From contig OZ018333.1 in assembly GCA_963969495.1 (NCBI GenBank), positions 85,725,256 to 85,789,255 on the forward strand: a stretch of DNA of 64,000 nucleotides, given 5' to 3'. Below, piece by piece: positions 46,399 to 58,100 of the stretch (the first letter of the stretch is position 1; each line of letters starts with the position of its first letter). The position numbers were made by a program, and so were the translations under genes. Source of the DNA: Ceratothoa steindachneri. Taxonomy: Eukaryota > Arthropoda > Malacostraca > Isopoda > Cymothoidae. The notes beneath the pieces are model-generated. The model searched no databases, was not told the origin of the DNA, and was given only the letters and a program-made list of their open reading frames with translations.

Positions 46399-47114
46399 GA
46401 AAGATTTGCCCTGCACTGGGCAGCCGGACTTAGACCAGTGTGTGGATATGTGAAGAGTCAGGGAGATGAGTGAGGAGATAGAGAACCAAGGGGCCAAAGG
46501 AGAAGTCTTGTTAAATGTGATGAAAGGCGGAAGTGTCACCCCAAGGGTTCAAAAGCAGGAGAGAGCTCTGTCTACAAAGGGTGTGTGAGCCTGATATGGC
46601 AAGGGGTCATGAGGTGGCACTCTGCTGTGTCAGAGAAGGAGGGAATGGAGGGCATGACCAATAGGGGAGGATGCAAGTTTAGTGTAAGTGTGGACTAGGA
46701 GGGTGAGGCGTCTGTGTGATAATGAGGGTAGTGAGGATTCTGCCTGAAGGGCTATGACTGGGGAGGACTTGAGGGCTCCTAAAGCGATGCGCATTGCAAG
46801 GGTTTAGTGGTCTTGAGAGCCGAGTGTGGTGTGGATGGAAGGAAGAGACTGGTGAACTAGCAAAAGTAGGTCACCTCTTGTTCCACCAGTTCCCCTGTCC
46901 ATCCTATAAGAGGAATAGTTAGGGAAAGAAGGAGAGAAGGCATCTGTGAGCCATGTCTCACAAACACCAACTACAAGAGGAAGGGGTGGTTTTGAAGATT
47001 GGAAGTTTCCTGTACAAAGACCGGGCATTCCAGAAGATGAATGTGAGTTATTTCAGGAAGGAAAGGTGTCCTGGTAGGCACCGACATAGACTTTGACTGA
47101 AGATGTGTCCTGAA
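46399..47114 (-). mobile_element. Family-B I-type LINE remnant, ORF2 part
   Basis: The frame 47028-46804 reads VVGVCETWLTDAFSPSFPNY, YRMDRGTGGTRGDLLLLVHQ: the start of a family-B endonuclease (compare CETWFQPEISPSFQGY in the intact copy). Below 46800 the sequence matches the RT thumb of family B, so most of ORF2 is deleted. It stops at TGTGTCCTGAA (47104-47114), where copy E entered, and continues at 51546. Confidence 0.7.
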
Positions 47115-47257
47115 TTATTTTATTTTTTAAGGGGCTATCTGATGGCTGCCCACTTAGGCATAAGTCGCCGTAAACAAACAGCCTAGTTCTAGGCTACTTT
47201 AAAAAATTTGAACAGGAAACAACAATAAAAAGAAATAACAAAAACAACTAAACCTAG

Positions 47258-48035
47258 TTAAATGAAAGGGAGAAGGCTGGCCACCCCCAAATAGTCAACA
47301 AGTCCACCAGACAATGTGCACGCACTCGTCCCGAGTACAAAGAACAGGCGGTAGCGACCCCGCCTATCCCGGTACCGGGACAGGTAACGTGCGCGAAGAT
47401 CACCCAGACTAGGACATTTGACAAGAATGTGCCGAACAGTCTGGGGAATGACGCAGTCATCGCAATAGGGCGCAGGCGAGCGCTCCATTAAATAGCGATG
47501 CATCACACGAGTGTGTCCAAATCGGAGACAACAGAAAGTGACCTGAAGCCGTCGCAGCATTGGGGAAAAGGTCCATGGGAACAGTCGCGGCACAATGGCA
47601 GGAAACTTTAAGTTCCCTTCGACCGGCTCCCATCTTCTTTGCCAAGCAGTCCGAAGAGCTGCCCATATTCCTGCCATGTGGTCAGTGTGAGGAAGAGCGA
47701 AACACTGGTCTGGTCGCAGAGTCCTTGCGGAGTCTTTGGCACGCTCATTCCCCGCAATTACAACATGTCCAGAAACCCAGCAGAAGATAATCTTGACATC
47801 CGCCCGGCTTGCCAAAACCATGGCATGACTGATATAGCGAATCAGGGGATGCGGAGATTCCAATGCCCCGAGAGCACTCAGGGCGCTTTGTGAGTTGCTA
47901 AAGATCACAATCCGGTCTCCGAACCAGGCACGTTGCGTAATCTCCCATACCGAGTGGTGTATTGCCACCAGCTCGGCCGTGAAGACAGAGGAAGCGCCTG
48001 GCAGGGCCCCGCTGACTTCAAACAGAGGGGATACA
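47258..48035 (-). pseudogene. RNase H and Cys-rich end of ORF2, copy E (236-residue open frame)
   Basis: The frame 47968-47258 keeps IVIFSNSQSALSALGALESP (the usual SDSQ Asp is Asn here), FCWVSGHVVIAGNERAKDSA and CDDCVIPQTVRHILVKCPSL followed by a basic tail. This is the best-preserved family-A RNase H and C-terminal zinc-knuckle region in the window. The D-to-N change at a catalytic position means it would be inactive. Confidence 0.8.
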
Positions 48036-48039
48036 GCGT

Positions 48040-49510
48040 GGAATCAGAGAGAAGACCCTTCGCCCAGATCCTATTTGACAAATCTAACAGACGGGCCATG
48101 CCTTGATCACCCAGGTGTCGAAGCATGGCGTACGGGACATCATCCAGACCATAGGCAGTGTCCGCGCACGAAGCGAGAGCGGAGCGCAAATCACTCACAG
48201 TAAACTTGTCATTGAAGGGTTCTCCGCCTCTCGAGGTAAAGTCCAGCCGGCGGCATCCGGCGATATCACAACGTGCATTGAATGCTGGCGGAGCAGCATC
48301 GTGGCTAGAGAATGTAGAAAAAGCAGTCACTAAGGATTCTGCAACGGACACAGGGTCCGAGATTGCGGTCCCAATCTCCTGGAGAATGGGAGGGGGGTAC
48401 TGCAAGAACTTGCTCCGAATCCTTTTAGCTCACTTTCACACCTCTGCTAAAGGGGTCTTTCCCGTTAAGTGAAGACACGTATGCCCGCCAAGAAGAGCGG
48501 CGGGCGTGCTTCGAAATAAACCGGAACCTAGCCCTAGCCCGACGAAAATCAGAGATAGTGAAATCATTCGGGCGGCGCTTATAGCGCATGTAGGCATACC
48601 GCTTCTGTTTGAAGACCGTCTCACACTCGGCCGACCACCATGGGAGTGGTCGGCATGCAAAACGGTCAGATGTCCTAAGAATAGTAGTCATGTCCACGGC
48701 GATGAGGTTGCCGGAGAAGAACCCAACGGCCTCATCTACCGACCTAAACTCCTCGACTGAGATAGACAATTCAGTCATTTCCTAAAATGCAGGCAACCGT
48801 GCCCGCGCGAAGCACCACCGAGGTGAGCTCTCAGGCGGTAGTTGCCCTGAAAGTGATATTTGAATGGGTAAGTGATCACTACCATGGAGGTCATCGACCC
48901 CCCCCCAATCAAAATCAGGCTATGCATCTGAAGAGCACAAAGATAGATCAAGGCAAGAAAATGAAGCGGTTCTCGGACAGTGATGCGTAAACTCATCAAC
49001 GGTTAGGACACCTATATCAAGCTCTTCAATCAGATCGGCAAGGACCTGTCCCCTGGGATTTATTGAGTAATCTCCCCAGAGAGGATGCCTGCCGTTCAAA
49101 ACTTTAAGCAAGAGAAAGGGCCTTGGCAACTGTGCCACGACGCGGCGGAAGTCCACCGCGTCAAAGTCAGCTGACGGTGGAATGTACGCAGAAATGATAG
49201 TATACCTCCTATCCAGGTGCAGCTGCAAAGCCACTGCCTGAAAGGAGGTATCTAAAGAGAAAGGAAGAACGGAGACATCATGCCGGGTGTAAACCGCGCA
49301 TCCCCCAGCCCGGCCATCCCGCAGTGGTGGGGTCGCAAGACCCTTATACCCCTTATACCAGGGAGCAAAAAAAGATAGCAAACAGGGAACGGGACGAGAC
49401 AAGCCTCCGCAGCTCCTCCTAGTTGGCCCGGAGTCCACGGCAATTCCATTGAAGGAATATGCCTTCCAGGCCTAGCTCGGAGACGCGGGGGCCCTCCTCG
49501 AACAGAAGAC
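48040..49510 (-). pseudogene. RT fingers and endonuclease of copy E
   Basis: The frame 48405-47905 holds the finger/linker region (CRRLDFTSRGGEPFNDKFTV, LDDVPYAMLRHLGDQGMARL). The frame 49438-48920 holds the endonuclease (GGCAVYTRHDVSVLPFSLD, TIISAYIPPSADFD, then HPLWGDYSINPRGQ), in which the usual LLLGDLNGR is LLLKVLNGR, losing the catalytic Asp. Confidence 0.78.
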
Positions 49511-49699
49511 ACTCACGGGAATGGCCGTACGCTTCCCAGGGGCAGAACCCAGGGTGCTGTTGGCCGGACGCCTTCGAGGACTTATTGGGGGAGGTTGGGC
49601 TCGACATGCGAGTCTTTTCCTCCCTCCGCCTCGAAACCTTAGGTGGGCGCTGTGGCTTAGGAGGCAGGGGGCCCTCTTTTCGAGGAACCACCGTCTCCG

Positions 49700-51060
49700 A
49701 GCCACTTGCTCCACCTCTAGGCGTGGGCGAAGAAGCCGAAGCTCCTTTGTTGCTGTCCTCCTTTCAGGCGACAGCTTAAGGAACCCCGGAAGATGGCCTA
49801 GCGACCATCTTGAGGGGTGTTGCCTCCTGTGAGTCTAACGACTCGGTGAAGGCGCATGGCCGTTTTGCCTTACGGAAACAGTCACGCTGGGGGAAGAGGG
49901 GGGGAGCTGTTGTTTTAGTCGGGGCTGGGTTTGAACCCCTTTTTGCCGCCAGCTTTACCAGGGGAGTGCCCGGGTTGAGTAGAGCCCACAGAAGAGCTCC
50001 GAATGGGCACGTAAACAACCATGCTCGTTGGCCTGGATGGGCCAGGAGCAGTGTCTTTCTAACTTTTGAGGCACATGACGTCCCAGGCAGAGCCAGGCGC
50101 GCCAGGACCAAGTCCTTAGCCTCACGGAATGAGAGTCGATCTTGGGCCTGAACGGCCTTGATTTCTTTCTTGAGGAGATATGCATCACATTGCTTCGAAG
50201 AAGCCGGGTGCGGCTCTCCGCAATTGCCACACTTGGCCACACACGATTTGGACTTATTGTGTGCAGCCTTGGAGCAATTTACACAAACTTTGGGTGACCC
50301 TGACTTTGCACATCTACAAGAACGATTCGTATGGCCGATGTGGTGACAGTAATAGCACTGCCGCGGCAGTGGCACGAATGCCTTCACGCGGTAGAGGTAC
50401 CAACCAGCACGCACCGACTCAGGGAGCTTGTCACAGTCTAACGTGACGAAGAGTGTAGGGGTGGGTCTCAAGGTCCCTCACTGTTTTTCCTCTATGGAAT
50501 AGTCAACGAGTTCCCTTTCATAAACTACTCCTTCCACAAAGTTCATGGTAGAGTGCGGCGTCACACTCAATGGGGTGCCATGAAGTGTCCGAAGAGCCCT
50601 TATCTTGGCCGCCTCGGCGGGATTTGCCAGAAGGCTCCCGTCCGAGAAACGGGTCACCTTCGGCTCTCTACCAATTACACTAGCTTATCCTCTCCTCTGA
50701 TGGATCATGTTGCCCTTGGCCAACATGCTGCCATCAGTGGAGCGAATGATGAGGAAGGATTTGAAGCCAGCGGGCTCGAAAACACTGGGTAACCTCTGAA
50801 TCAGGGGCCCCGATGTCATCGAGACTCCGCCCTGTGCGCTTTTGGTCTTAGTCCGGGGCTCCGCAACCGGGAGGCAGAGTGGCCGGATATGCCGATCTTG
50901 GCTTGGTCGCTTGCCAGAGTGGCAGGACCCATCCGTCCCTGCAGCCCCCGCGGATGGAGAGGAGCCCCGAGTCTTCTTTGTCTTTTTGGTCTTTAGTCTT
51001 TTTTGGAGAGGAGGGTGGGGAATGAACCCGCTTCTCACCTCCGCTGGATTCCGTCAATCG
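49700..51060 (-). pseudogene. ORF1 (gag-like) of copy E
   Basis: The frame 50471-49776 carries three complete CCHC-type motifs: CYYCHHIGHTNRSC, CVNCSKAAHNKSKSC and CGNCGEPHPASSKQC, followed by the EIKAVQAQDRLSFREAKDLV helix and a Pro-rich tail. The N-terminal part (to about 51060) is in other frames. The knuckles are better preserved than in B and D. Confidence 0.8.
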
Positions 51061-51545
51061 TGCATCACCTCTCGCAGTAGCCCGTACTGCAAGAGGTGCT
51101 TACAGGCCCGGCAGTGCCAGGCGCCGCCATTTGGGACCACCCCTCCTTCCTAGTGGCCTGGCAGCTCCACCTTATACACGGCATAAAATCAAGGATAGAC
51201 AGTGAATTGAGAGGGAAAAGGGATATGAGGAAGCTATGGGTGGGGATGAAGCAGGTTGTTAAAAAAAACCCATCCCAAACTGGAGCTCAGGGGTTAGGGA
51301 ACATTGTCCCCTCCCCCCTCAGCCCCGATCCGGGGAGGTTGGCTTGAGAAGAAGGTCAGCATCTACCCTGTGAAATTAGAGGCTGACCAGAGAAAGTTGT
51401 GTGAGGTTGTATGAAAAGCGACGAGGTAGCGGAGAAATACAGGCTATATGAAGGAAGGAAGAGCGGCTAAGCTGGGGCCGGACGGAGCGCTGGATTCCGT
51501 TAGCACGGCGGCCAGGATGGCAAATCGCCGCGCCCTTTACGGGGC

Positions 51546-53160
51546 TGTGTCCTGAAAGCAAAAGGTTGGTGAAATTAAGTGCGATGGGTGCTATCCCTTT
51601 GATAAAAGCAGACCATGGAAAGGTCAAAGCATGCTGTGCTGAAAGTGAGCAAGGGGAGGCTGGAGGGACTATTCTATCTAGCAAGGGCAAACACTGCTGT
51701 GCTCCTGGCTCCGGGGCTGTGGGTTGGGGGTGGGGGAGGGTGTAGAAGTCTTTGTTAGGGGATAGCTAGGTAAGGGGGTGGAGGTACAAATTTCCCCGTT
51801 TCAGATCGGCCCCTCCTGGGGTGGCCCTCAGGGAGGAAGGAGGGCCTGATGGAGTGTGGTGAAGCCATGGAGTGAGGCTTGGGAGAGTCGCGAGGTCGTA
51901 TTTTTGGTATTTTGTTGCCCTGTTCAGTTTAGGGGACAATATTTATTATAGGGCTAAACGGTTTAGTGGGAACAGGGGTGGGGGTAGAGATAGGTGCAAG
52001 AGTAGGGCCGGAGACATGGGCAAGGTTAGGGACTGAGGGGAGGGTCGGTGTTTTAGGAGGTTTTTGAGGGCGAAAAGCCCCTGGGAGGATGCCTCTCATC
52101 CTTCTTTTAATGTCCAGAATTGAGCTGTTAGGTTGGTGCTGCGTCTCCTGCAGCTGCACTGGCCGATGAAAAGCGGGTCACTGTTTAGAGGTGGGATGGT
52201 GACCAGAACCACAGAAGAGGCAACGTTACTCCCTGGCACACCCATCAGTGTCGTGGAAGCCACTACATCTTCTGCAGCGGATAAGCCTGTTGCAAGAGAT
52301 ATTGCTGTAGCCATACAGGAGGCAACGAGTACAGTGTAAGATGGGAATGGTGTGGTGTTTGACATGGTACACCATGTTCTCCAAAACTATCCTTTCAGGT
52401 AGTGGGCCGCAGAACTTGAGACGGATAGCCATGTTGGCCGTTGTCTGTCCTTCCCTTAGGAAACCTGGAGGTGGAAGGCACCTAGTAGTCATATGGGGCA
52501 GTCATCCAGGATGGTCAATTCCTTGAGTATGTCTGTGTCCGTTAGTTCAGAGGAAACAGGGTAGATCCTAACATAGTCGTGGGTTAGGTCATCGTCAGTG
52601 GCCACCCAGCACCTGACAGGCCACTCCCCCAGCTGTGTCACAGACTCAAGGGGCTGCTCCAGGTTGTCCAGATTTGCCACCTCAAATTTGATGCCCCGAC
52701 CACCACCAGTGATGTTAAGGGTCTGCTCAATGTACTTTTTTTTCAAAGGTGGACTCACCCACAGCCTGGGGGACTTTGGCAGGGTGAATGAAGCACCTGG
52801 TGCCATTGAGGGAGCGGATTAGCACCAGTTGTTTACAGGAGGGGGAGGGGTAAAGAAAGCCAAGAGAGGGAGGACCCAGTGGTCCTAGAGGGAGGAGGGG
52901 TTGAAGAGATCACATTTGCAAATGAGTGTACACATGCTGAAGTGGCTTTGCTGGTTTTACTTGCATGCCTTTTCCCAGGAGAAGGAGATCTGGTTTACTT
53001 GGTGGTGGAGGTAGTGGTGTCCATAGCCGTTTGGGTGGCAGGTGAGGAAGCCGGTGGGTCGGGGGCACCAGCCAATGGCATTATTTCTTCCTTTTCCACC
53101 TTGATGTATTATTTTTGTGAATTCAGGAAATTGACGAGATAAGGAATTATCGCAAGTTAA
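51546..53160 (-). mobile_element. Family-B I-type LINE remnant, ORF1 part
   Basis: Continuation of the remnant at 46399-47114 after copy E. Reading the minus strand from an ATG near 53081: a Pro/Thr-rich start, QLVLIRSLNGTRCFIHPAKV, then LGEWPVRCWVATDDDLTHDY (52806-52489), RLKFCGPLPERIVLENMVYH and the knuckle area (CTRCLLYGYSNISC, CRRCSGFHDTDGC; 52492-52226). Each has a clear counterpart in the intact ORF1 at 62262-63674. Several frameshifts. Confidence 0.75.
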
Positions 53161-53184
53161 ATTTCTGGTAATAGTTCAAATTAT

Positions 53185-54443
53185 GGGCACACAGTAGGTG
53201 GCACTGTTAGTAGGCTACAACTTTGGCCGACAATATATGTCTTATGACATCAGACGGTAGCTTCAGATGTGAACAATGATGGCGTTATATTTTTTTGTTG
53301 TTTTGGGGATTTGTAACTTTTAGTCTGTATTATTTACTAAATATCTGCGCCTCTGCTCATTTATAGTTTTTTCTAAGTTAGGTAAGGTTTCTTGATGTCT
53401 TTTATTGTTTTGTTTTTGTATATTTTGTATTGTTACAAACGATAACAGCTTCTTACTGGCAACATCATAGCTTATAAATGTTTTTGTTTAGTTATGTCAC
53501 TTGCGTGCTCTCCATGTGCTTTGTCATTATTCGAATTCAGCTTTATTTTGTATAACCGTGAAAAACTTTTAGATTATTTAGAGGCTCATAAACTAATCAA
53601 GATAACTATAAAATGCCCAAAATGCAGTGCGAATTTACATTTTTTCCAAAAATTTAATGTTTTGTTGCGATAAATTCTATTTAAACGAAAACGGTAAGCA
53701 ACAATGACATAACATAACATAACATAATTAAATGGTGCCATTTCAAACAATCAGTGCATAAGGGTACATTTTTCGCGGGTTCCTATTTGTTTTAAAGAAA
53801 TTGTTCAAATTTCATATTTTTTTGTTAATTGTTTTATGTATGTTGAAATATGTGAATAGACTGGCCATAGAAGAGTGGGTCCGACTGGGAGGTACGATCG
53901 TTTCTGACGGCTGGGCTGCCTATTCGCAGTTATCATCCGAAGGTTACACGCATCTAACGGTTAACCAGTCGCAGAATTTTGTGGATCCCGAAACAAGCGC
54001 AAACACCCAGAACATCGAACGGCACTAGATGGATGTGATGGGAAGTGTGCCCAGCTTTGGATGCAACCAAGAACATTTTGCTGCGTATCTCGCGACCACT
54101 CTTTTCATGAATAAATTTTTTAGTATCACAGAGCGGTTCCATGAATTTCTGCTAGCCATAGCATAATTATACCTGCCCGCTTAAAGTAAGTATTGTTTGT
54201 CATTAGGTTAGGTTTTTTCTGCCAGTAAAAAGCTGCTCATAGGGAAGATATCACTGTGGGGGGACCAGCCTACGATGACCCTGAGTTTCAATCAATTGGG
54301 AGGGGGTCTAGGGTGCGCAGCCCCCAGTATATACTCATATACAAAAAAAATATAACACCGTGATTGTTCACATCTGACATCATATGAGATATATTGTAGC
54401 CCAAAATTGTAGCCTACTAAGAGCACCACCTACCGTGCGCCCC
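53185..54443 (+). mobile_element. Merlin-like DNA transposon with about 100-bp TIRs
   Basis: 1259 bases. The left TIR (53185-53290) begins GGGCACACAGTAGGTGGCAC; the right TIR (54351-54443), read inward, begins GGGGCGCACGGTAGGTGGTG. They share GTTAGTAGGCTACAA and the ATATNTCNTATGA-TCAGA core. No matching target duplication is seen at this right end. Confidence 0.72.
53500..54165 (+). pseudogene. Merlin (ISXO2/IS1595-like) transposase remnant
   Basis: The N-terminal part (about 53500-53670) reads EKLLDYLEAHKLIKITIKCP with a CPKC zinc-binding motif. The C-terminal part (53850-54165) reads GGTIVSDGWAAYSQLSSEGY, VNQSQNFVDPETSANTQNIE, then a frame change to FAAYLATTLFMNKFF. SDGWxAY and FVDPETxAxTQxIE are signatures of the ISXO2-like DDE domain. 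The segment with the first catalytic Asp is deleted between the two parts. Confidence 0.75.
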
Positions 54444-55041
54444 GAATCTGGCAACGTCGTAGCTATAAATAGGACCTGCTGCGCATATGTTTCAGTTTCA
54501 TCATGCTCTAGTTGTGCTTCTTCGTTATTCAAATTCATGTTTAGTTTGAAAAACCACGAAAAACTTTTCGATTTTTTAGAGGCACGTAAACTATTGAGAA
54601 AACTATAAAATGCACAAAATGCAGTGCAAATTTACATTTTTCAGGAAATTTAATGTTTCATTGGGATAAAATATATGTAAATGAAAACAGTAAGCAACAG
54701 CGGTGCCGTTTTAAACAATTAGTGCATAGGAGTACATTGTTCAAATTTCATATTTTTTTGTAATTAATCATTTTACGTAAGTATTGTTAGTCATTAGTTT
54801 ACTAGGTTTTTCTGCCAGTAAAAAGCTATTGTAGTTCGCAGCGAAACAAAAAAATACAAAAAATAAAATAAAATAGAAAACCAATAAATTGAAGGGACTG
54901 CTCATGGGGGAGATATCACTGCAGGGCAACCACCCTACAATGATCCTGTATAATGCCCCATGATTGGTCACATCTGACGCTACTGTCTGACATCATAAGA
55001 CATATTGTAGCCTATAAACACCACCACCTACCATGCGGCCC
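54444..55041 (+). mobile_element. Second, truncated Merlin-like copy fused to the first
   Basis: It starts inside the element at CTGGCAACGTCGTAGC (matching 53456 onward in the first copy). It repeats the N-terminal transposase region (HEKLFDFLEARKLLRK), skips the DDE region, and ends in its own right TIR (about 54950-55041, ending CCACCTACCATGCGGCCC). It has no left TIR. Confidence 0.65.
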
Positions 55042-55117
55042 TAAAATGAAGTGTTACCCAATTTCTTACATATGTTTGGTGAAGAGGTCAATAAATGGTG
55101 AAATTACATTCACTTAA

Positions 55118-58100
55118 CATAACATAACACAATTACACGGATGACAAAAGCCACAAGGGCCTATCAAAGGTCATCCGCCTCCGTCAAAACCCACCCACAA
55201 AAAGCACCATCACAAGGGGAAGACAAAATCAAAGTCCCCCACAATATAATATAACGGATGACAAAAGCCACAAGGGCTCATCATAGGTCATCCGAGTCAA
55301 GCGGCCTCTTTTTCAAGGCACCCAAACTCTGAGGAAAACTACATCCAGAGGATTGCATCCAGAAACAAGGGTATCACCAATCAAGGCTTAGGAACCATGA
55401 CAACCATCCCTTCCCATAAACTCATCCAACCTACTCTTAAATACATTTAGATTTGGACTACCTACTACCCTCTGCGGCAATTTGTTCCAGAAGTCTACCA
55501 CTCTATTGGTGAAAAAATATTTTCTTAAATCCAACCTACACCCTTTCTTTTTTAATTTTCAAGTGGTGACCTCTAGTCCGATTTCCATCATCTAACTCAA
55601 AAAACTTGCTAACATCCAATTTATCTATCCCGGAAAAAATTTTAAAGAGCTCAATCATATCCCCTCTCACACACCTCCTTTCGAACGAGAACATATTTAA
55701 TACCCTCAGTCTATCTTCATATTCAAGGTGCCTCAGGGAAGGAATAATCTTTGTTGCCCTCCATTGCACTGACTCAAGAAGGTTGATATCGTGTCTAAAA
55801 TGTGGGGACCATGCCTGTATACAGTACTCTAGATGTGGCCTAACATAAGAGTTATAGAGTTTAAGAATAACCTCCTTACTTTTGTAACTGACATTTCTCT
55901 TAATAAAACCCAGCACTCTATTTGCCCTATTTCTTGCTTCAATACACTGCTTAGAAAACCTTAATGACTTATCTATTACTACTCCTAGATCTTTCTCATC
56001 CTCTACTGAGCTCAGCCAATGCCCATCCATTTCATAGTTAAATTCTCTATTATCTTTTCCCATGTTAATAACTTTGCACTTATCAAGGTTGGAAGTCATT
56101 TGCCACTTATGTGCCCAGGATAACAATTTATTTAAGTCCCCCTGCACTTTAAAATTATCATCAATATCTTTAACTACAGCTGCTAATTTGGTATCATCCG
56201 CAAAAATTGACACTTTATTATTAACTGCCTCCCCAAGATCGTTTATATAGATGACAAATAATAATGGACCGAGAACTGATCCCTGAGGAACCCCACTGAT
56301 AACATCCCTCCACTCTGACTTTACACCATTTAGCACTACCCTTTGCTTCCTGTCTTTCAGCCACTCAGCTATCCAATTTGAAACACCCCCACATATCCCA
56401 ATCATTTTTAATTTATGAACTAGTCTCCTGTGTGGTACCTTATCAAATGCTTTACTAAAATCTAAGTAAATTATATCTACATTCTCTCCCTTATCTACTT
56501 GATCTGTTACAAACTCCAGAAAGTCTAGTAAGTTAGTCAAACATGATCTACCTGATCTAAACCCATGCTGAGCATCGCTGATTAACCCCTCCCTCTCTAG
56601 ATGTTGGCAAATGCCTTTTTTAACTATTTTCTCAAGAATTTTACAGACTACAGGAGTTAGGCTAACCGGTCTAAAGTTATTTGGATCCTCTTTACTACCC
56701 TTCTTGAAAATGGGGACTACATTCGCTCTTTTCCAATCATAGGGTATTTCTCCATATTCCAATGACCTAGTGTATAACTTGTCCAGAGCTATTGAGATAC
56801 TTTCTACCCCTTCTTTAAGTATCCTAGAATGAATATTATCAGGGCCGGAGGCCTTGGTAGTATCTAAATCACCTATTAGTTCTTTTATCATCCTCCGATC
56901 CACACAAATGTTAGTAAACACCTCTTTTCCTGACCTATGAGTACTATACATAGGACTATTTAGTTTCTCTTTTGTAAATACTGATGCAAAATGACCATTT
57001 AGTACCTCAACTATTTCCTCATCAGTTTCTCTCACAAACCCTTCATATTTGATAGGTCCTATTTTAACTCTGCCAGACTTGTTATTAGTTTTATAGTAAC
57101 TAAAGAACTTTCTAGGATCTTTGTTGCTATCCTGAGCTAATTTAATTTCTGACACCCTTTTGTTCTTCTTTATAATCTTATTTAACTCATTCCTAGCCAT
57201 TCTATAATCACTTAAATTTTGAATATTATTTTCTACCTGTAATTTTTTATATGCCCTTTTCTTCTCTGAAATTTTTCTAGCTATCTCCTGATTCCACCAT
57301 AATGGTTTCCTACTTTTGTTCCTAATGGCCTTCATTGGGATACATTGTTCTTGGACTACATTTATTATATGCTTAAAAGTATCCCACATCCCATAAGCAT
57401 TTTTACCTCTGAATTCTATATCCCAGTCTACCAAATTTAGCAAGCTTCGAAGTTTTACATAATCTCCCTTATGAAAATTTGGAACTTTTTCAGCATTCTC
57501 AGTTATTTTACCCTTCTCAATTCCCAAGTTAAAACGAACTATCTGATGGTCACTATTTCCCAATGCTTCCCCAACAGTCAATTCTTGAACTAAATGATCA
57601 CTGTTAGAAAGTACTAAATCTAATATATTGTCCCCCCTCGTTGGCTCATTAACAAATTGATTCAAAAAATTATCCTCAAAGCATTCTATGAACCTGCCAC
57701 TTGTTCTATCCCTACCTATCATATTTTCCCAGTCCACAGAGTTTAAGTTGAAGTCCCCAATAATAACTGCATCTGTTTCACATCCCTTACTTATTTCCCT
57801 TATCATTAGTTCATCTATATCATCAGTCTGCCCAGGTTGCCTGTAAAAAGCTCCCAAATGCACCATTCTATTTTTACTGAACCTAATTTCTATCCAAAGT
57901 GACTCAACTCCATCCTGCTTTATTGAAGTATTTAAACTTGAAACAATGTTGTTTTTTATATAGATAATTATTCCTCCACCAATCCTACCTGTCCTTTGAC
58001 TAATGTACATATTATAGCCCTGAAAATCAAATTCACTTATAGTGTCACTAAATTCTATTTCATTAACCCATGATTCAGTAACACATAATATATCTATATC

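Larger units (their letters stand above)
47115..51545 (-). mobile_element. Family-A LINE copy E, both ends present
   Basis: 4431 bases with an exact 11-base target duplication TGTGTCCTGAA (47104-47114; 51546-51556). The low end carries the T-rich tail and AAGGGGCTATCTG terminus, the high end the family 5' terminus (GCCCCGTAAAGGGCGCGGCG on the minus strand). The RT palm and thumb are missing: near 48035 the RNase H start joins RT fingers directly. Confidence 0.88.

Noticed and set aside
53700..53730. CRISPR-like short repeats (ACATA)
   Set aside because: A short ATAAC/ACATA microsatellite of about four units with no spacers.
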